64,000 nucleotides of DNA from Oscillibacter valericigenes. Lineage in GTDB: Bacteria > Bacillota > Clostridia > Oscillospirales > Oscillospiraceae. Below, piece by piece: positions 7,508-14,489 of this stretch. The notes below the pieces were generated by a model. It saw only the letters and a list, made by a program, of their open reading frames with translations, did no database searches and was not told the origin of the DNA. The stretch lies in assembly GCF_021531315.1 (NCBI RefSeq), contig NZ_JAFBIQ010000007.1, positions 26,636 through 90,635 of the forward strand, given 5' to 3'. A program made the translations under genes and the position numbers. Each line of letters opens with the position of its first letter. Within the stretch, counting starts at the first letter, position 1.

Positions 7508-9051
7508 CACGCGCTGATGCCCTCCTCCGCCCACGTCCGCAGCACGAAGTGATACGGCGCTCCCGTGGGGTCGCACTGGCTGTTGAGCTGCTCCGCCAGA
7601 CTGCACACCTCCTTCGGATGGCGCGCCCCGATGAGCACGCTCTCCTTCGCCGGAACGCCGTCCATCGCGCAGCCGTCCGCGTAGAGCCGAAGCTGGTAGA
7701 GGTCCTCCGCCTTCGTGCCCTTTGCCTTTGCTTCATAGATGGTCATTCCATCGGTCTTGCTCACCAGCAGGTCGATCTTCCCCTGCAGCCCGATCGTACG
7801 GTAGGTGCCCTCCTCGCGGCCGATGCGGAGCGTATCGCTCTCCGCCGCCTTCTTCTCCGCGAGCTTGCCGACGAGACGGCTCTCCAGCGACTCGCGCGAG
7901 GTCTCCGGCTGCCTGACATTGGCGCGGATCCAGCGGAAGAGCGCCTGCGTGCGCGCGTCTCCCTCGACAAAGGCGTTCTTCGTCGTCTCCGTTGCGGGGA
8001 ACGCGGCGCCGTTCTCGCCGCGCAGGTCGATCTGTGCGAGGAAGCGGTTGCAGCTCGGGTGCAGCGCCCTTCCGAACACCTTGCTGTACAGGCCGCGCTC
8101 AATGCAGCGGCCGTTGATGCGGATCTCAAGGCCCGAGGAGGCCATATTGCCCTTGTAGTAGGTGGCATTCTCCTTATCCGCCTCGATGGTGCCGTAGCGG
8201 CAGCGGACGGTGAGCTTGCCGCCGCCGAAGTCCGCCGGCGTCTCCGGCAGCTCTATCGGATCTGCCTCCCAGAGGGGCTCAAGCGCCTCGAGCCGATGGC
8301 AGATCTCGTGCGCGCTCTGCTCGCGGCAGATGATGCCGATGGTGACGCGCCCCTCCGCAAGGATGGCTGCGTAGGTGTAGGCGAGCTCCTCCTTGAGGTA
8401 GCCGCACAGCTGACGGAAGTCCGCCTTGGCGCGCTTCGTTGCGGGCTTGAGGCACTCGAGCTTCTCCTTGCCGCAGCGGACGCGGACAGTGGTGCCGGTC
8501 TCAAACAGAATGGCGCCGCTGCCCTGATGGACCCTTGCGCGCATCCTTTGGTCGATGGCGGCATAGGGCGCGGACACGCAGCGGTATCGGTCCGCCGCCG
8601 CGTCCTCCTTGGTGCGGCTCTCAAGGAGCCACAGCTCGGCCTCCTCGCAGAGGTAGGAAAGGGCGTTCTTCAGCCCGCAGCCGTGCTCATTGAGCGGTGT
8701 CTGCGCCCCGCCGCAGCCGGAGATGGTCAGCGCCGTGCCGAGGTCCGAGATGCCGGTGCCGCTGTCACTGACGGAGATGTCTACATAGTCGCCGCCGTCC
8801 GTGAGGCAGAGAATGACCTCGCCGCTGCCGCCGTTTGCCCTGATGGAGGAAATGGCGTTGTCCACCAGCTCCTCGATGGCCTGAGCAGGGGAGGTGTAGT
8901 GGCCGCCAATGGCCTGAAACAGGGCAAAGCCGCTGGGGGTGTTGTCGAGCACCGTGTCGCCGATGCAGACGCCGGAGGGTTCATAGATGTTCTCGGGGCT
9001 CATGGAGCTTGCGCTGCTGAAGAGGCTCTTGATGTTGTCAGTCGTATTCAT
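7507..9051 (-). CDS. MORC-like GHKL ATPase with C-terminal PD-(D/E)XK-type nuclease domain
   Basis: 514 residues. The GHKL ATPase motifs are all present: N-box AIEELVDNAISSI (residues 58-70, Asn65 for magnesium), G1 SVSDSGTGI (Asp96) and G2 HGCGLKNAL (123-131). A middle region (about 190-400) fits the S5-like transducer domain of the MutL/Hsp90/MORC group. The C-terminus has the order Asp427 (GKIDLLV), Glu440-x-Lys442 (TIYEAKAKG), Gln453 and Tyr457 (QLRLYAD), which matches a PD-(D/E)XK nuclease core. Bacterial MORC homologues fused or linked to restriction nucleases are known and are thought to act in DNA restriction or phage defence. Here the gene sits behind an attenuator-like leader and a small frameshifted gene, beside an RHH repressor. 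The target is unknown. Confidence 0.8.
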   Translation of the reverse strand: MNTTDNIKSLFSSASSMSPENIYEPSGVCIGDTVLDNTPSGFALFQAIGGHYTSPAQAIEELVDNAISSIRANGGSGEVILCLTDGGDYVDISVSDSGTGISDLGTALTISGCGGAQTPLNEHGCGLKNALSYLCEEAELWLLESRTKEDAAADRYRCVSAPYAAIDQRMRARVHQGSGAILFETGTTVRVRCGKEKLECLKPATKRAKADFRQLCGYLKEELAYTYAAILAEGRVTIGIICREQSAHEICHRLEALEPLWEADPIELPETPADFGGGKLTVRCRYGTIEADKENATYYKGNMASSGLEIRINGRCIERGLYSKVFGRALHPSCNRFLAQIDLRGENGAAFPATETTKNAFVEGDARTQALFRWIRANVRQPETSRESLESRLVGKLAEKKAAESDTLRIGREEGTYRTIGLQGKIDLLVSKTDGMTIYEAKAKGTKAEDLYQLRLYADGCAMDGVPAKESVLIGARHPKEVCSLAEQLNSQCDPTGAPYHFVLRTWAEEGISA

Positions 9052-9063
9052 GGATCGTATCTC

Positions 9064-9212
9064 CTATAAAATAAAATTTGTTTTCGGCGCGTTCTGCTCC
9101 GCGCCTGTGAGCTGCAGCAGGAGGGAAAGCGGGGCGGTGACCGCAGGGTCACCCGATGCGCTGCTCAGGGTATGTGCTGCGGATAAAGCGCGCGGGGCTT
9201 GGATTCTTTCAT
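9064..9212 (-). pseudogene. Small gene preceding the MORC-like gene, probably frameshifted
   Basis: ATG 9212 has a near-perfect ribosome site (AGGAAAGGAGG) 6-8 bases upstream but reads only MKESKPRALYPQHIP before a stop. Shifting frame by one base just before that stop opens TLSSASGDPAVTAPLSLLLQ and on to NFIL, ending at TAG 9064, shortly before the MORC-like ATG. Either a single-base indel broke a ~48-residue gene, or the short frame is a leader peptide, or the shift is programmed. No family recognised. Confidence 0.45.
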
Positions 9213-9249
9213 GGAACGGTACCTCCTTTCCTCAGCGTGGCAAGCAAAA

Positions 9250-9483
9250 CAGCGTGCAGGCAAAGCTGCCTACACGCTGCTCCAAGCCACCATGAGGGTG
9301 CGGAGATCTAACGCCCGAGCGCACACGGAGGGAGTTTTATAGCAGCCGTATCTTGCCAAATGGGGCAAAACAGGGTATACTACTTCCTGACGGTGCGGCT
9401 TCAGCCGTTGTGTAGGTGCTACATCCACCTGCGCAGGTTGCGGAGTGTTCCAGCACTCTGCAACTGCCGTTGTTTTACTTTGT
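9250..9483 (-). promoter_or_regulatory. Attenuator-like leader B, upstream of the MORC-like operon
   Basis: Minus strand: hairpin GTTGCAGAGTG…CACTCCGCAAC, then CTGCGCAGGTGGATGTAGCA, CCTACACAACGG and hairpin CGGCTGAAGCCG, followed after ~130 bases by a 13-bp terminator stem (9279-9267 with 9262-9250, one G-U) and TTTTGCTTG. CCTACAC (9416-9410) is complementary to GTGTAGG of the terminator 5' arm. The strong ribosome site at about 9226 comes directly after. Arrangement and sequence parallel leader A, so the two operons probably share one regulatory signal. Transcription would start near 9483 from the promoter at 9490-9518. Confidence 0.55.
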
Positions 9484-9489
9484 AGTCAC

Positions 9490-9518
9490 AGTATAACATA
9501 TGTGTATGCACATATCAA
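9490..9518 (-). promoter_or_regulatory. Promoter for leader B / MORC-like operon with palindromic operator
   Basis: Minus strand TTGATA (9518-9513), 17-base spacer, TATACT (9495-9490). The spacer is almost filled by the dyad ATATGTG-TATG-CACATAT (9498-9515). A near copy of this box lies exactly 60 bases away in the divergent promoter of the RHH gene, so the RHH protein is the likely repressor of both. Confidence 0.65.
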
Positions 9519-9558
9519 TGAGCGATTTCTCCAAACATTGGCAAGATATTTTGTGAAA

Positions 9559-9595
9559 TATGTGTATTCACACACGCTTTATTATCTTGTATGAT
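9559..9595 (+). promoter_or_regulatory. Promoter of the RHH gene with overlapping operator box
   Basis: TTCACA (9567-9572), 17-base spacer, TATGAT (9590-9595). The box TATGTGTATTCACACA (9559-9574) covers the -35 and resembles the dyad at 9499-9514. This fits autoregulation by the RHH protein. Confidence 0.6.
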
Positions 9596-9624
9596 GGAGC
9601 AAAGAGGATAGAGGCGGTATTCTA

Positions 9625-9813
9625 ATGAAGCAGACTGAGGCACAACTGAGAGCCAGTAAAAAATATCATGAGAAGTTGGAGAACATACAACTCCGTGTTC
9701 CAAAAGGCGAGAAAGAAAAAATCACAGAACACGCCAGAGCGCAGGGAGAGTCTACTAACGCGTTCATTTACCGCGCCGTGAAGGAAACCATCGCGCGCGA
9801 CGAGCAGAAATAA
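9625..9813 (+). CDS. Ribbon-helix-helix DNA-binding protein (Arc-like)
   Basis: 62 residues. The beta strand NIQLRVPKGEKEKITEHAR followed by GESTNAFIYRAVKETI has the strand-helix-helix pattern of Arc/MetJ/CopG repressors, which bind palindromes as dimers. It is divergently transcribed from the MORC-like operon, with matching operator boxes in the shared 130-bp promoter region, so it probably represses both units. An AGAGGCGG ribosome site precedes ATG 9625. A strong terminator follows. No toxin partner is adjacent, so it is not an obvious antitoxin. Confidence 0.75.
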   Translation: MKQTEAQLRASKKYHEKLENIQLRVPKGEKEKITEHARAQGESTNAFIYRAVKETIARDEQK

Positions 9814-9817
9814 ATCG

Positions 9818-9837
9818 TAGCGTCAAACCTAACCGCG
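9818..9837 (+). repeat. 20-bp repeat, copy 1
   Basis: TAGCGTCAAACCTAACCGCG, repeated exactly at 12168-12187 at the start of the IS66 transposase remnant, where it is in frame (SVKPNR). It probably marks a broken IS66 copy or a recombination scar. Confidence 0.6.
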
Positions 9838-9847
9838 TATCAAAAGG

Positions 9848-9895
9848 CCGCCATCTCAAGGAGCTGTTGCTCACTGAGATGGCGGTCTTTTATTT
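9848..9895 (+). terminator. Terminator of the RHH gene
   Basis: CCGCCATCTCA (9848-9858) pairs with TGAGATGGCGG (9875-9885), followed by TCTTTTATTTTT. Confidence 0.85.
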
Positions 9896-9987
9896 TTGCG
9901 GCATACAACATTCTTCCGGAGCGTTTGCGGGAAGCAGCTTTTCAGCCCATGCGGCATCCTCTTCGCTCAGCTGTGGTGCATTTTGCA

Positions 9988-10288
9988 CTATGCGAAAGAG
10001 CTGATGGAGGAGGTCAACGCGGACAGAGAAGCGCATGGCAAGAAGCCCTTTGATGATGACAACGATCCTCCGGCATCTCCTAAGAAGCACAAAGACAACA
10101 CCTCTAAGAAGAAGCTGGCCCGCAGGAAGAAGCAAGGCTTTCGTACCGTAACCAAAAGCACGACAGATCCGGACTGCGGCTTATTCGTAAAGGGCGAGCA
10201 CAAGCGGCAGTTCACCTATGAGGCGCATACCGCCTGCGACAAGAACGGTTTTGTGCTTGAGACAGTGGTAACTCCCGGCAATGTATAC
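9988..10288 (+). pseudogene. IS1182-family transposase internal fragment
   Basis: The plus strand reads ELMEEVNADREAHGKKPFDD, then KSTTDPDCGLFVKGEHKRQF and VLETVVTPGNV. These are central and early C-terminal motifs of an IS1182-type DDE transposase, but both ends of the protein are missing. Homology stops near 10288, where an unrelated surface-protein fragment begins on the other strand. The ~90 bases before it (9899-9985) carry a short minus-strand frame ending APEECCMPQK that I cannot assign. Confidence 0.75.
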
Positions 10289-11063
10289 GTCTTTATGACC
10301 TTACCGTCACTCACATCAGTAAAGCTCACGGTCTGCGCCGGCTTTTCGGTGATCGTAAAGGTCTTTTCGACAATTCCCGTATAGTTGCCGCAGACGCTCA
10401 CCACAAGTGTTGCGTTACCAGCCGCCTTATTATTGCGGTAACCGAGCGTGTAGTCCGTGCCAGCAATTAAGGTCTTCTCTCCGTATTTGACCGCACTCTG
10501 AGCAGGCTTGACCTCTGCGCCCGTATAGGTATAGCTGTCCTCCACGCCGTCGATAGTCACATCGTCCGCCGTCAGCGTCTTGGGGGAGATCTTGAAGTCC
10601 GCCGTCACCGTGACCTGAGCATACTGCTCTGTCGCGGCAAAAACCGCGCGTACGGTGTATTCACCCATGTCCGTCGGCTGGACTTTTGTGTAAGTGCTGT
10701 CGTCCGCGCCTTTGACCTTGTAGGTGCATGTGACATTCTCTGTGCCGTTGGTCTCAGATTCTGCCGTTACGCTCAGCGCATTACCGTAAGTGATATTTCC
10801 AGCCGAGACTTTGCCTTCGCCCTTGGCTTTGTTCACCGTTACGAAAACAAAACAGCTTTCGGCCTTGCCATCGCCTGCGGTGAATACCACCTCGTAGCTG
10901 CCGCTCTTTTCCGGCACAGTCTCAGGCGATTTCCATGCAAACGTACCATCTACACTCGCTGTGCCGCCGCTCAACGTGGACTGGCTGAGCTCCTGACCGT
11001 AGTTGATTGCCGACGCGGTAGGAGCCTTGGTGATCAATGCATCGGTCTTGGTGACAACTACGT
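10289..11063 (-). pseudogene. MBG/Ig-like repeat surface-protein fragment
   Basis: About 255 codons without start or anchor. Repeated beta-rich units are visible: FAWKSPETVPEKSGSYEVVF, ITYGNALSVTAE and TYKVKGADDSTYTKVQPTD, then TADDVTIDGVEDSYTYTGAE. This is the pattern of the MBG domains found in large adhesins of gut Firmicutes and Bacteroidetes. Both ends run into foreign sequence (IS1182 fragment at 10288, hairpin region after 11063), so it is a chopped gene, not a secreted protein. Confidence 0.65.
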
Positions 11064-11112
11064 TGTTATGAAATGTACTTGTCGCCGACGATATAGCAAC
11101 TCGTTCGAACAA

Positions 11113-11160
11113 GCGCAGGGGCAAAAGACCTTTCTCCGGTCCTTTGCCCCTGCGTCCTTT
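11113..11160 (-). terminator. Terminator of the HigBA-type operon
   Basis: A long near-perfect stem CGCAGGGGCAAAAGACC (11114-11130) / GGTCCTTTGCCCCTGCG (11138-11154) lies just past the antitoxin stop at 11190. The T-tract is weak. Confidence 0.55.
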
Positions 11161-11189
11161 GTGAGCCTATTTTGCAACAGACCACTTTG

Positions 11190-11501
11190 CTATCTAACTA
11201 CTATGCCGGCTTTCTGTGGGAAAAGCGGGTCAGCCTTCGTCAAAGAAAGCAATCTACATGCCGATCCTTCCGGATGGTTTCGACCAGACTCCCACGCTTC
11301 TACTGTTTTGATCGAGACACCCATGTATTCAGCAAAGGATCTCTGCGTGAGACCCGTGCTGTTCCTTATGCGTTTAATATCATCAGCCTTGTATTTTTCG
11401 ACTGGCGTGATGGATAGTTTCGTTACTTTTGCAGGAAGTTCTCCCTTTTCGTATGCGATCGCTTCTTCCAAGCCCAACTTGATCTTGTCAAAGGCACTCA
11501 T
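11190..11501 (-). CDS. higA: HigA-type antitoxin (XRE helix-turn-helix)
   Basis: 103 residues. It has an N-terminal interaction region and a C-terminal XRE domain: IRNSTGLTQRSFAEYMGVSI then KTVEAWESGRNHPEGSACRL. AAAGGAG precedes ATG 11501, which lies one base after the toxin stop. An upstream in-frame ATG (11528) lies inside the toxin gene and is less likely. In this reversed-order TA class the antitoxin gene follows the toxin, neutralises it and represses the promoter, here through the palindrome at 11886-11904. Confidence 0.85.
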   Translation of the reverse strand: MSAFDKIKLGLEEAIAYEKGELPAKVTKLSITPVEKYKADDIKRIRNSTGLTQRSFAEYMGVSIKTVEAWESGRNHPEGSACRLLSLTKADPLFPQKAGIVVR

Positions 11502-11502
11502 C

Positions 11503-11859
11503 TCATTTCTCCTTTCCAGAGCTTTCATCCAATTGCTGTTCTAAGATACCAACGAGCTGTTTTAGAATATTGCGCTCTGCTTTTGATAGGTTATCCTTCT
11601 CGTTTTTGGGATATGCGGTTAGCAGATACAGCTTTTCGTATATTTCAAAATCGACATAAATTACACGGACACTACCACTTTTCCCTTGTGTTTCAAATGC
11701 AAACCGCATCTTCCGGACGCCGCCGGTTTCCCGCATTACTTTACCAACCTTAGGATCGACAAGCAGCTCCTCCTGTAGTCTACGCAAATCATCGTCGGTT
11801 AGGCCCATTGATTTCCATTCTTTTCTGAATGACGGAAGTTCTACAAAAATTCGTGTCAT
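11503..11859 (-). CDS. higB: HigB/RelE-superfamily toxin
   Basis: 118 residues. Typical Gp49/HigB-like features are visible: the N-terminal FVELPSFRKEW, a GGVRKMRFAFETQGKSGSVR core strand with basic residues, and YLLTAYPKNEKDNLSKAER near the C-terminus. Family members cut mRNA on the ribosome. The gene is the first of a two-gene operon with its antitoxin. Located between surface-protein and IS66 debris, it may be what stabilises this part of the island. Confidence 0.85.
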   Translation of the reverse strand: MTRIFVELPSFRKEWKSMGLTDDDLRRLQEELLVDPKVGKVMRETGGVRKMRFAFETQGKSGSVRVIYVDFEIYEKLYLLTAYPKNEKDNLSKAERNILKQLVGILEQQLDESSGKEK

Positions 11860-11881
11860 GCCTCCACCTCTATTCTGCTAT

Positions 11882-11910
11882 ATCTTACCCTATTTAATAG
11901 GGTATGTCAA
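11882..11910 (-). promoter_or_regulatory. HigBA promoter with palindromic operator
   Basis: Minus strand TTGACA (11910-11905), 17-base spacer, TAAGAT (11887-11882). The spacer contains TACCCTAT-TTA-ATAGGGTA (11886-11904), a perfect dyad well placed for HigA autorepression. Confidence 0.75.
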
Positions 11911-12167
11911 GCTCTTTTGTCTCATTACTTATCATTTCGGCAGTAGATACTACTTCATTGCCGAAATGATATTTTGTTTTTCAGCATACGCGTTGGAGCT
12001 CTGCGATGGCCATTTCATTCGTCCCGAAACAATGTCAAAAATTGGCTGGAAGCCGGATAGAGAAAATGTCCTCGAAACGGATATCCGTGCCGGCAACTCG
12101 GAGACTTTGCACAACAGGATCGATACGCTCCACCTCTCCGGATAGTTCCCGATACAAGCCCACGGCA
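11911..12167. other. Stretch without a recognisable gene
   Basis: A minus-strand frame is open across 11950-12237 and could be a fragment (FSLSGFQPIFDIVSGRMKWP…), but I see no family, start site or ribosome site. Otherwise nothing is visible between the HigBA promoter and the IS66 remnant. Confidence 0.3.
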
Positions 12168-12800
12168 TAGCGTCAAACCTAACCGCGCATATGACTATTG
12201 CAGCAAGCTCTTCGCCGCAGAGCGAAAATATGCGCATTTGAGCAGTTCGGTGCGAAAGACAGCGCGTCAGGTGGAGGCGGAGCCTCTACTTGAGGCTTAT
12301 TGGTGGTGGGTAAATACGCTGGAGCCCACACCGGGCAGCAAGCTGGCGGAAGCTGTGACCTACGCCAAGAATCAGAAGGAATACCTGAATTCCTTTCTGG
12401 AGCATGGCGAGGTAGATATTTCCAACAATTACGCAGAGAATGCGATCCGCCCGTTCACCGTAGGGCGAAAAAACTGGCTGTTCTGTGATACGCCGAAGGG
12501 GGCAGACGCCAGTGCCATTGTTTACACAGTGGTAGAGACTGCCAAGGCGAACGGACTGGAACCGTATCGTTATCTGAAACTGCTTTTGACAGAACTGCCC
12601 TATTGGGGCAAGACTCCGAGCCAGGAGGATCTGATGCAGTTTCTCCCGTGGTCCAAGACCATGCAGGCTGCCTGCACGGAGCTGAAAACAAACATCAATG
12701 CACCGAGGGATCTCGTTAGAGATCCCTCGGCCGTCTTTTATCCCGTGCGGTTATTGAGCGCTTACGAAAAAGCCCAGCAAACGCTGGACTTTTTCGACAG
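12168..12800 (+). pseudogene. IS66-family transposase C-terminal fragment
   Basis: Plus strand from the 20-bp repeat: YDYCSKLFAAERKYAHL, LEAYWWWVNTLEPTPGSKL, then the DDE-domain end with the catalytic Glu in NYAENAIRPFTVGRKNW, and YTVVETAKANGLEPYRYLKL. About 300 N-terminal residues (zinc finger, first two Asp) are missing, so it is inactive. The frame stays open past the natural C-terminus, through a hairpin at 12701-12740, to 12825. Confidence 0.85.
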
Positions 12801-12804
12801 ACTG

Positions 12805-12840
12805 AACCGGTGGCTCATATTTTGAGCCACCGGTTGTTTT
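12805..12840. terminator. Terminator hairpin after the IS66 remnant
   Basis: AACCGGTGGCTCA (12805-12817) / TGAGCCACCGGTT (12823-12835) plus GTTTT on the plus strand. It lies 22 bases beyond the stop of the convergent 2TM-NUDIX-like gene and may shield it from readthrough. Confidence 0.8.
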
Positions 12841-12861
12841 ATATGCTGCTAGGTTTGTCGG

Positions 12862-14154
12862 TTACTGATGCTCTATTACATTTAAATGTTTCAAAAGAAG
12901 TACAATGGAGGCAATACTCGAGGATCCTATAGGGTATTTTCTATTTTGATAGATCATATAGTTTTCGCCCAAAGTAACCTTGTACAACTCTTCACGGGGA
13001 ATCCACAGAAAGTGAAACCCATCCTCTGTGGTAGCATTCTTCTTGTTTTTGATCTTTTTAGTTGCGCGAGCAAAATTACTGTCGATCTGTTCTCGTGTCC
13101 AATCATCCAAATGTAAATAAAATAAAAGTTGTGGTTTGCCACCCTCTATCAAATCTCGATATGCAGCAAACACATTCTCTTCCAATGAAAAACGCTCCAC
13201 TGAATAATTTATTTTACATTCGTCCAGAATTTCACCGCAAATTGCCCGCTTGAGTCCCTCTCTGCTGAAGGTATCTTTTCCATCAGCTAATGCATATCTG
13301 GCCTTCAGGCTTGCGCCCACACTGGTACCATAGATATTTTTGCCCACAGACAGGTGCTTTCCCCGCTTCATAAACATAATCATATTGTCTGAGGACTCAG
13401 TAAACCCATTGAAGCCCAGATGGTTAGAGAGGTTTGACTCCTCCAGCTCATGGACAAACGGTCCGTAATCCAGTACAGAACGCACAGACAGGCCATTGCT
13501 CCATTTGTAGTCCATGGCCCGATTTGTAACCAGTGAATCAAAATATGTTGTGCGGGAGGTCTCAATCAAAAACCGATCGTCATTGACTCGCCATTGATCC
13601 ACCCGGATGTTCGTTTGGTTATAGACCACAGAGGATTGGTGTGCCTCCATCAGTTCATCAAAGCGTTCCTGAACCACATCGGGCAGTTGGTAGTGCTTGT
13701 CCGCAGAATCCTGAATTTCAATATGGCGCCGATACAGGTCTGCCACATAGATTGCCGGAAGCACAAGCGGCTTTTGTTCTCCGCCTGCCGGATTTCGATA
13801 GGTGATCAGCTCCGGCAAGTTTTTCTCCTCCGGTCTCTCCTCGTTCACACCGGCTCCGGTCTGAACTGTTTTGAACTTATATGCCTTGATCAGTTTTCTA
13901 TAGTCTGTTGTTAATTTGGAGGAATCTTCCATACGATTGAGGATTCCTTTTTCAATGCTGTTGCTTGCAATATGCACCATCGTGACTAAAATAAAGCTCA
14001 AAAAAATTGAAATGTCCACCAAATCCAGATAACTGCCAGGACTAGAAAAAAATTTACGACAAATCGCCAAAACTCCAACAAGGAATGCCAGATTTATTAT
14101 GATTTGAACAATCTGATATTTGACAAGAAAATGTAGGATATTTTTTGCTTTCAT
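12862..14154 (-). CDS. Two-transmembrane protein with C-terminal NUDIX-like domain (possible CBASS-type effector)
   Basis: 430 residues. Two N-terminal membrane helices (about 11-32 and 46-64) are followed by a soluble region. Residues 298-315, REGLKRAICGEILDECKI, follow the NUDIX-box pattern E-x7-xE-x2-DE, but the canonical Arg is Gly307 and the Gly is Lys314, so hydrolysis is doubtful. This layout recalls the SMODS-associated 2TM and NUDIX-like effectors predicted for CBASS and related nucleotide-signal defence systems, which damage the membrane when triggered. No cyclase (CD-NTase), E1/E2/JAB or Cap genes are nearby, so it is an orphan. GAGGTG lies 5 bases before ATG 14154. The assignment rests on motif reading. 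Confidence 0.55.
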   Translation of the reverse strand: MKAKNILHFLVKYQIVQIIINLAFLVGVLAICRKFFSSPGSYLDLVDISIFLSFILVTMVHIASNSIEKGILNRMEDSSKLTTDYRKLIKAYKFKTVQTGAGVNEERPEEKNLPELITYRNPAGGEQKPLVLPAIYVADLYRRHIEIQDSADKHYQLPDVVQERFDELMEAHQSSVVYNQTNIRVDQWRVNDDRFLIETSRTTYFDSLVTNRAMDYKWSNGLSVRSVLDYGPFVHELEESNLSNHLGFNGFTESSDNMIMFMKRGKHLSVGKNIYGTSVGASLKARYALADGKDTFSREGLKRAICGEILDECKINYSVERFSLEENVFAAYRDLIEGGKPQLLFYLHLDDWTREQIDSNFARATKKIKNKKNATTEDGFHFLWIPREELYKVTLGENYMIYQNRKYPIGSSSIASIVLLLKHLNVIEHQ

Positions 14155-14489
14155 TTCATCACCTCATAAAGCAGGACTTACAATTTGATTTTAATCAACC
14201 ATTCGGCCGCGTTGCGTCCGCACAAATAGGAATGAAAGAGTGCAGACAAGCGGCCACCTTTCTTGTAGAATAATTTTGAGGGGAATGCATACTACAACGC
14301 ACGGTAGGAGGAGTCGTAGACTGCATTTCAAACTTAAAACAGTATCTGAATCAGTGCTAGAACCGCCTTTTCAAGCACAAATAAGTGGCGTCTCGAACCC
14401 GTACACTAAGGATTGTTTTAACACCTGTTAATTGCTTGGCGGTTCAGTCCCTGCATTCTCCTCACAATTATTATGGAGGAGGTTTTGTT
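14155..14489. other. Non-coding stretch containing the IS110 left end
   Basis: No gene seen. The part next to the IS110 transposase (roughly 14270-14489) is where IS110 elements carry their non-coding left end, which in studied members encodes the bridge RNA guiding target choice. Some short complementary segments exist, but I cannot fold it with confidence. Confidence 0.35.

Noticed and set aside
12862..14154. Complete CBASS operon
   Set aside because: No CD-NTase, Cap2/Cap3 or other effector partner within the window; only a lone effector-like protein is supported.
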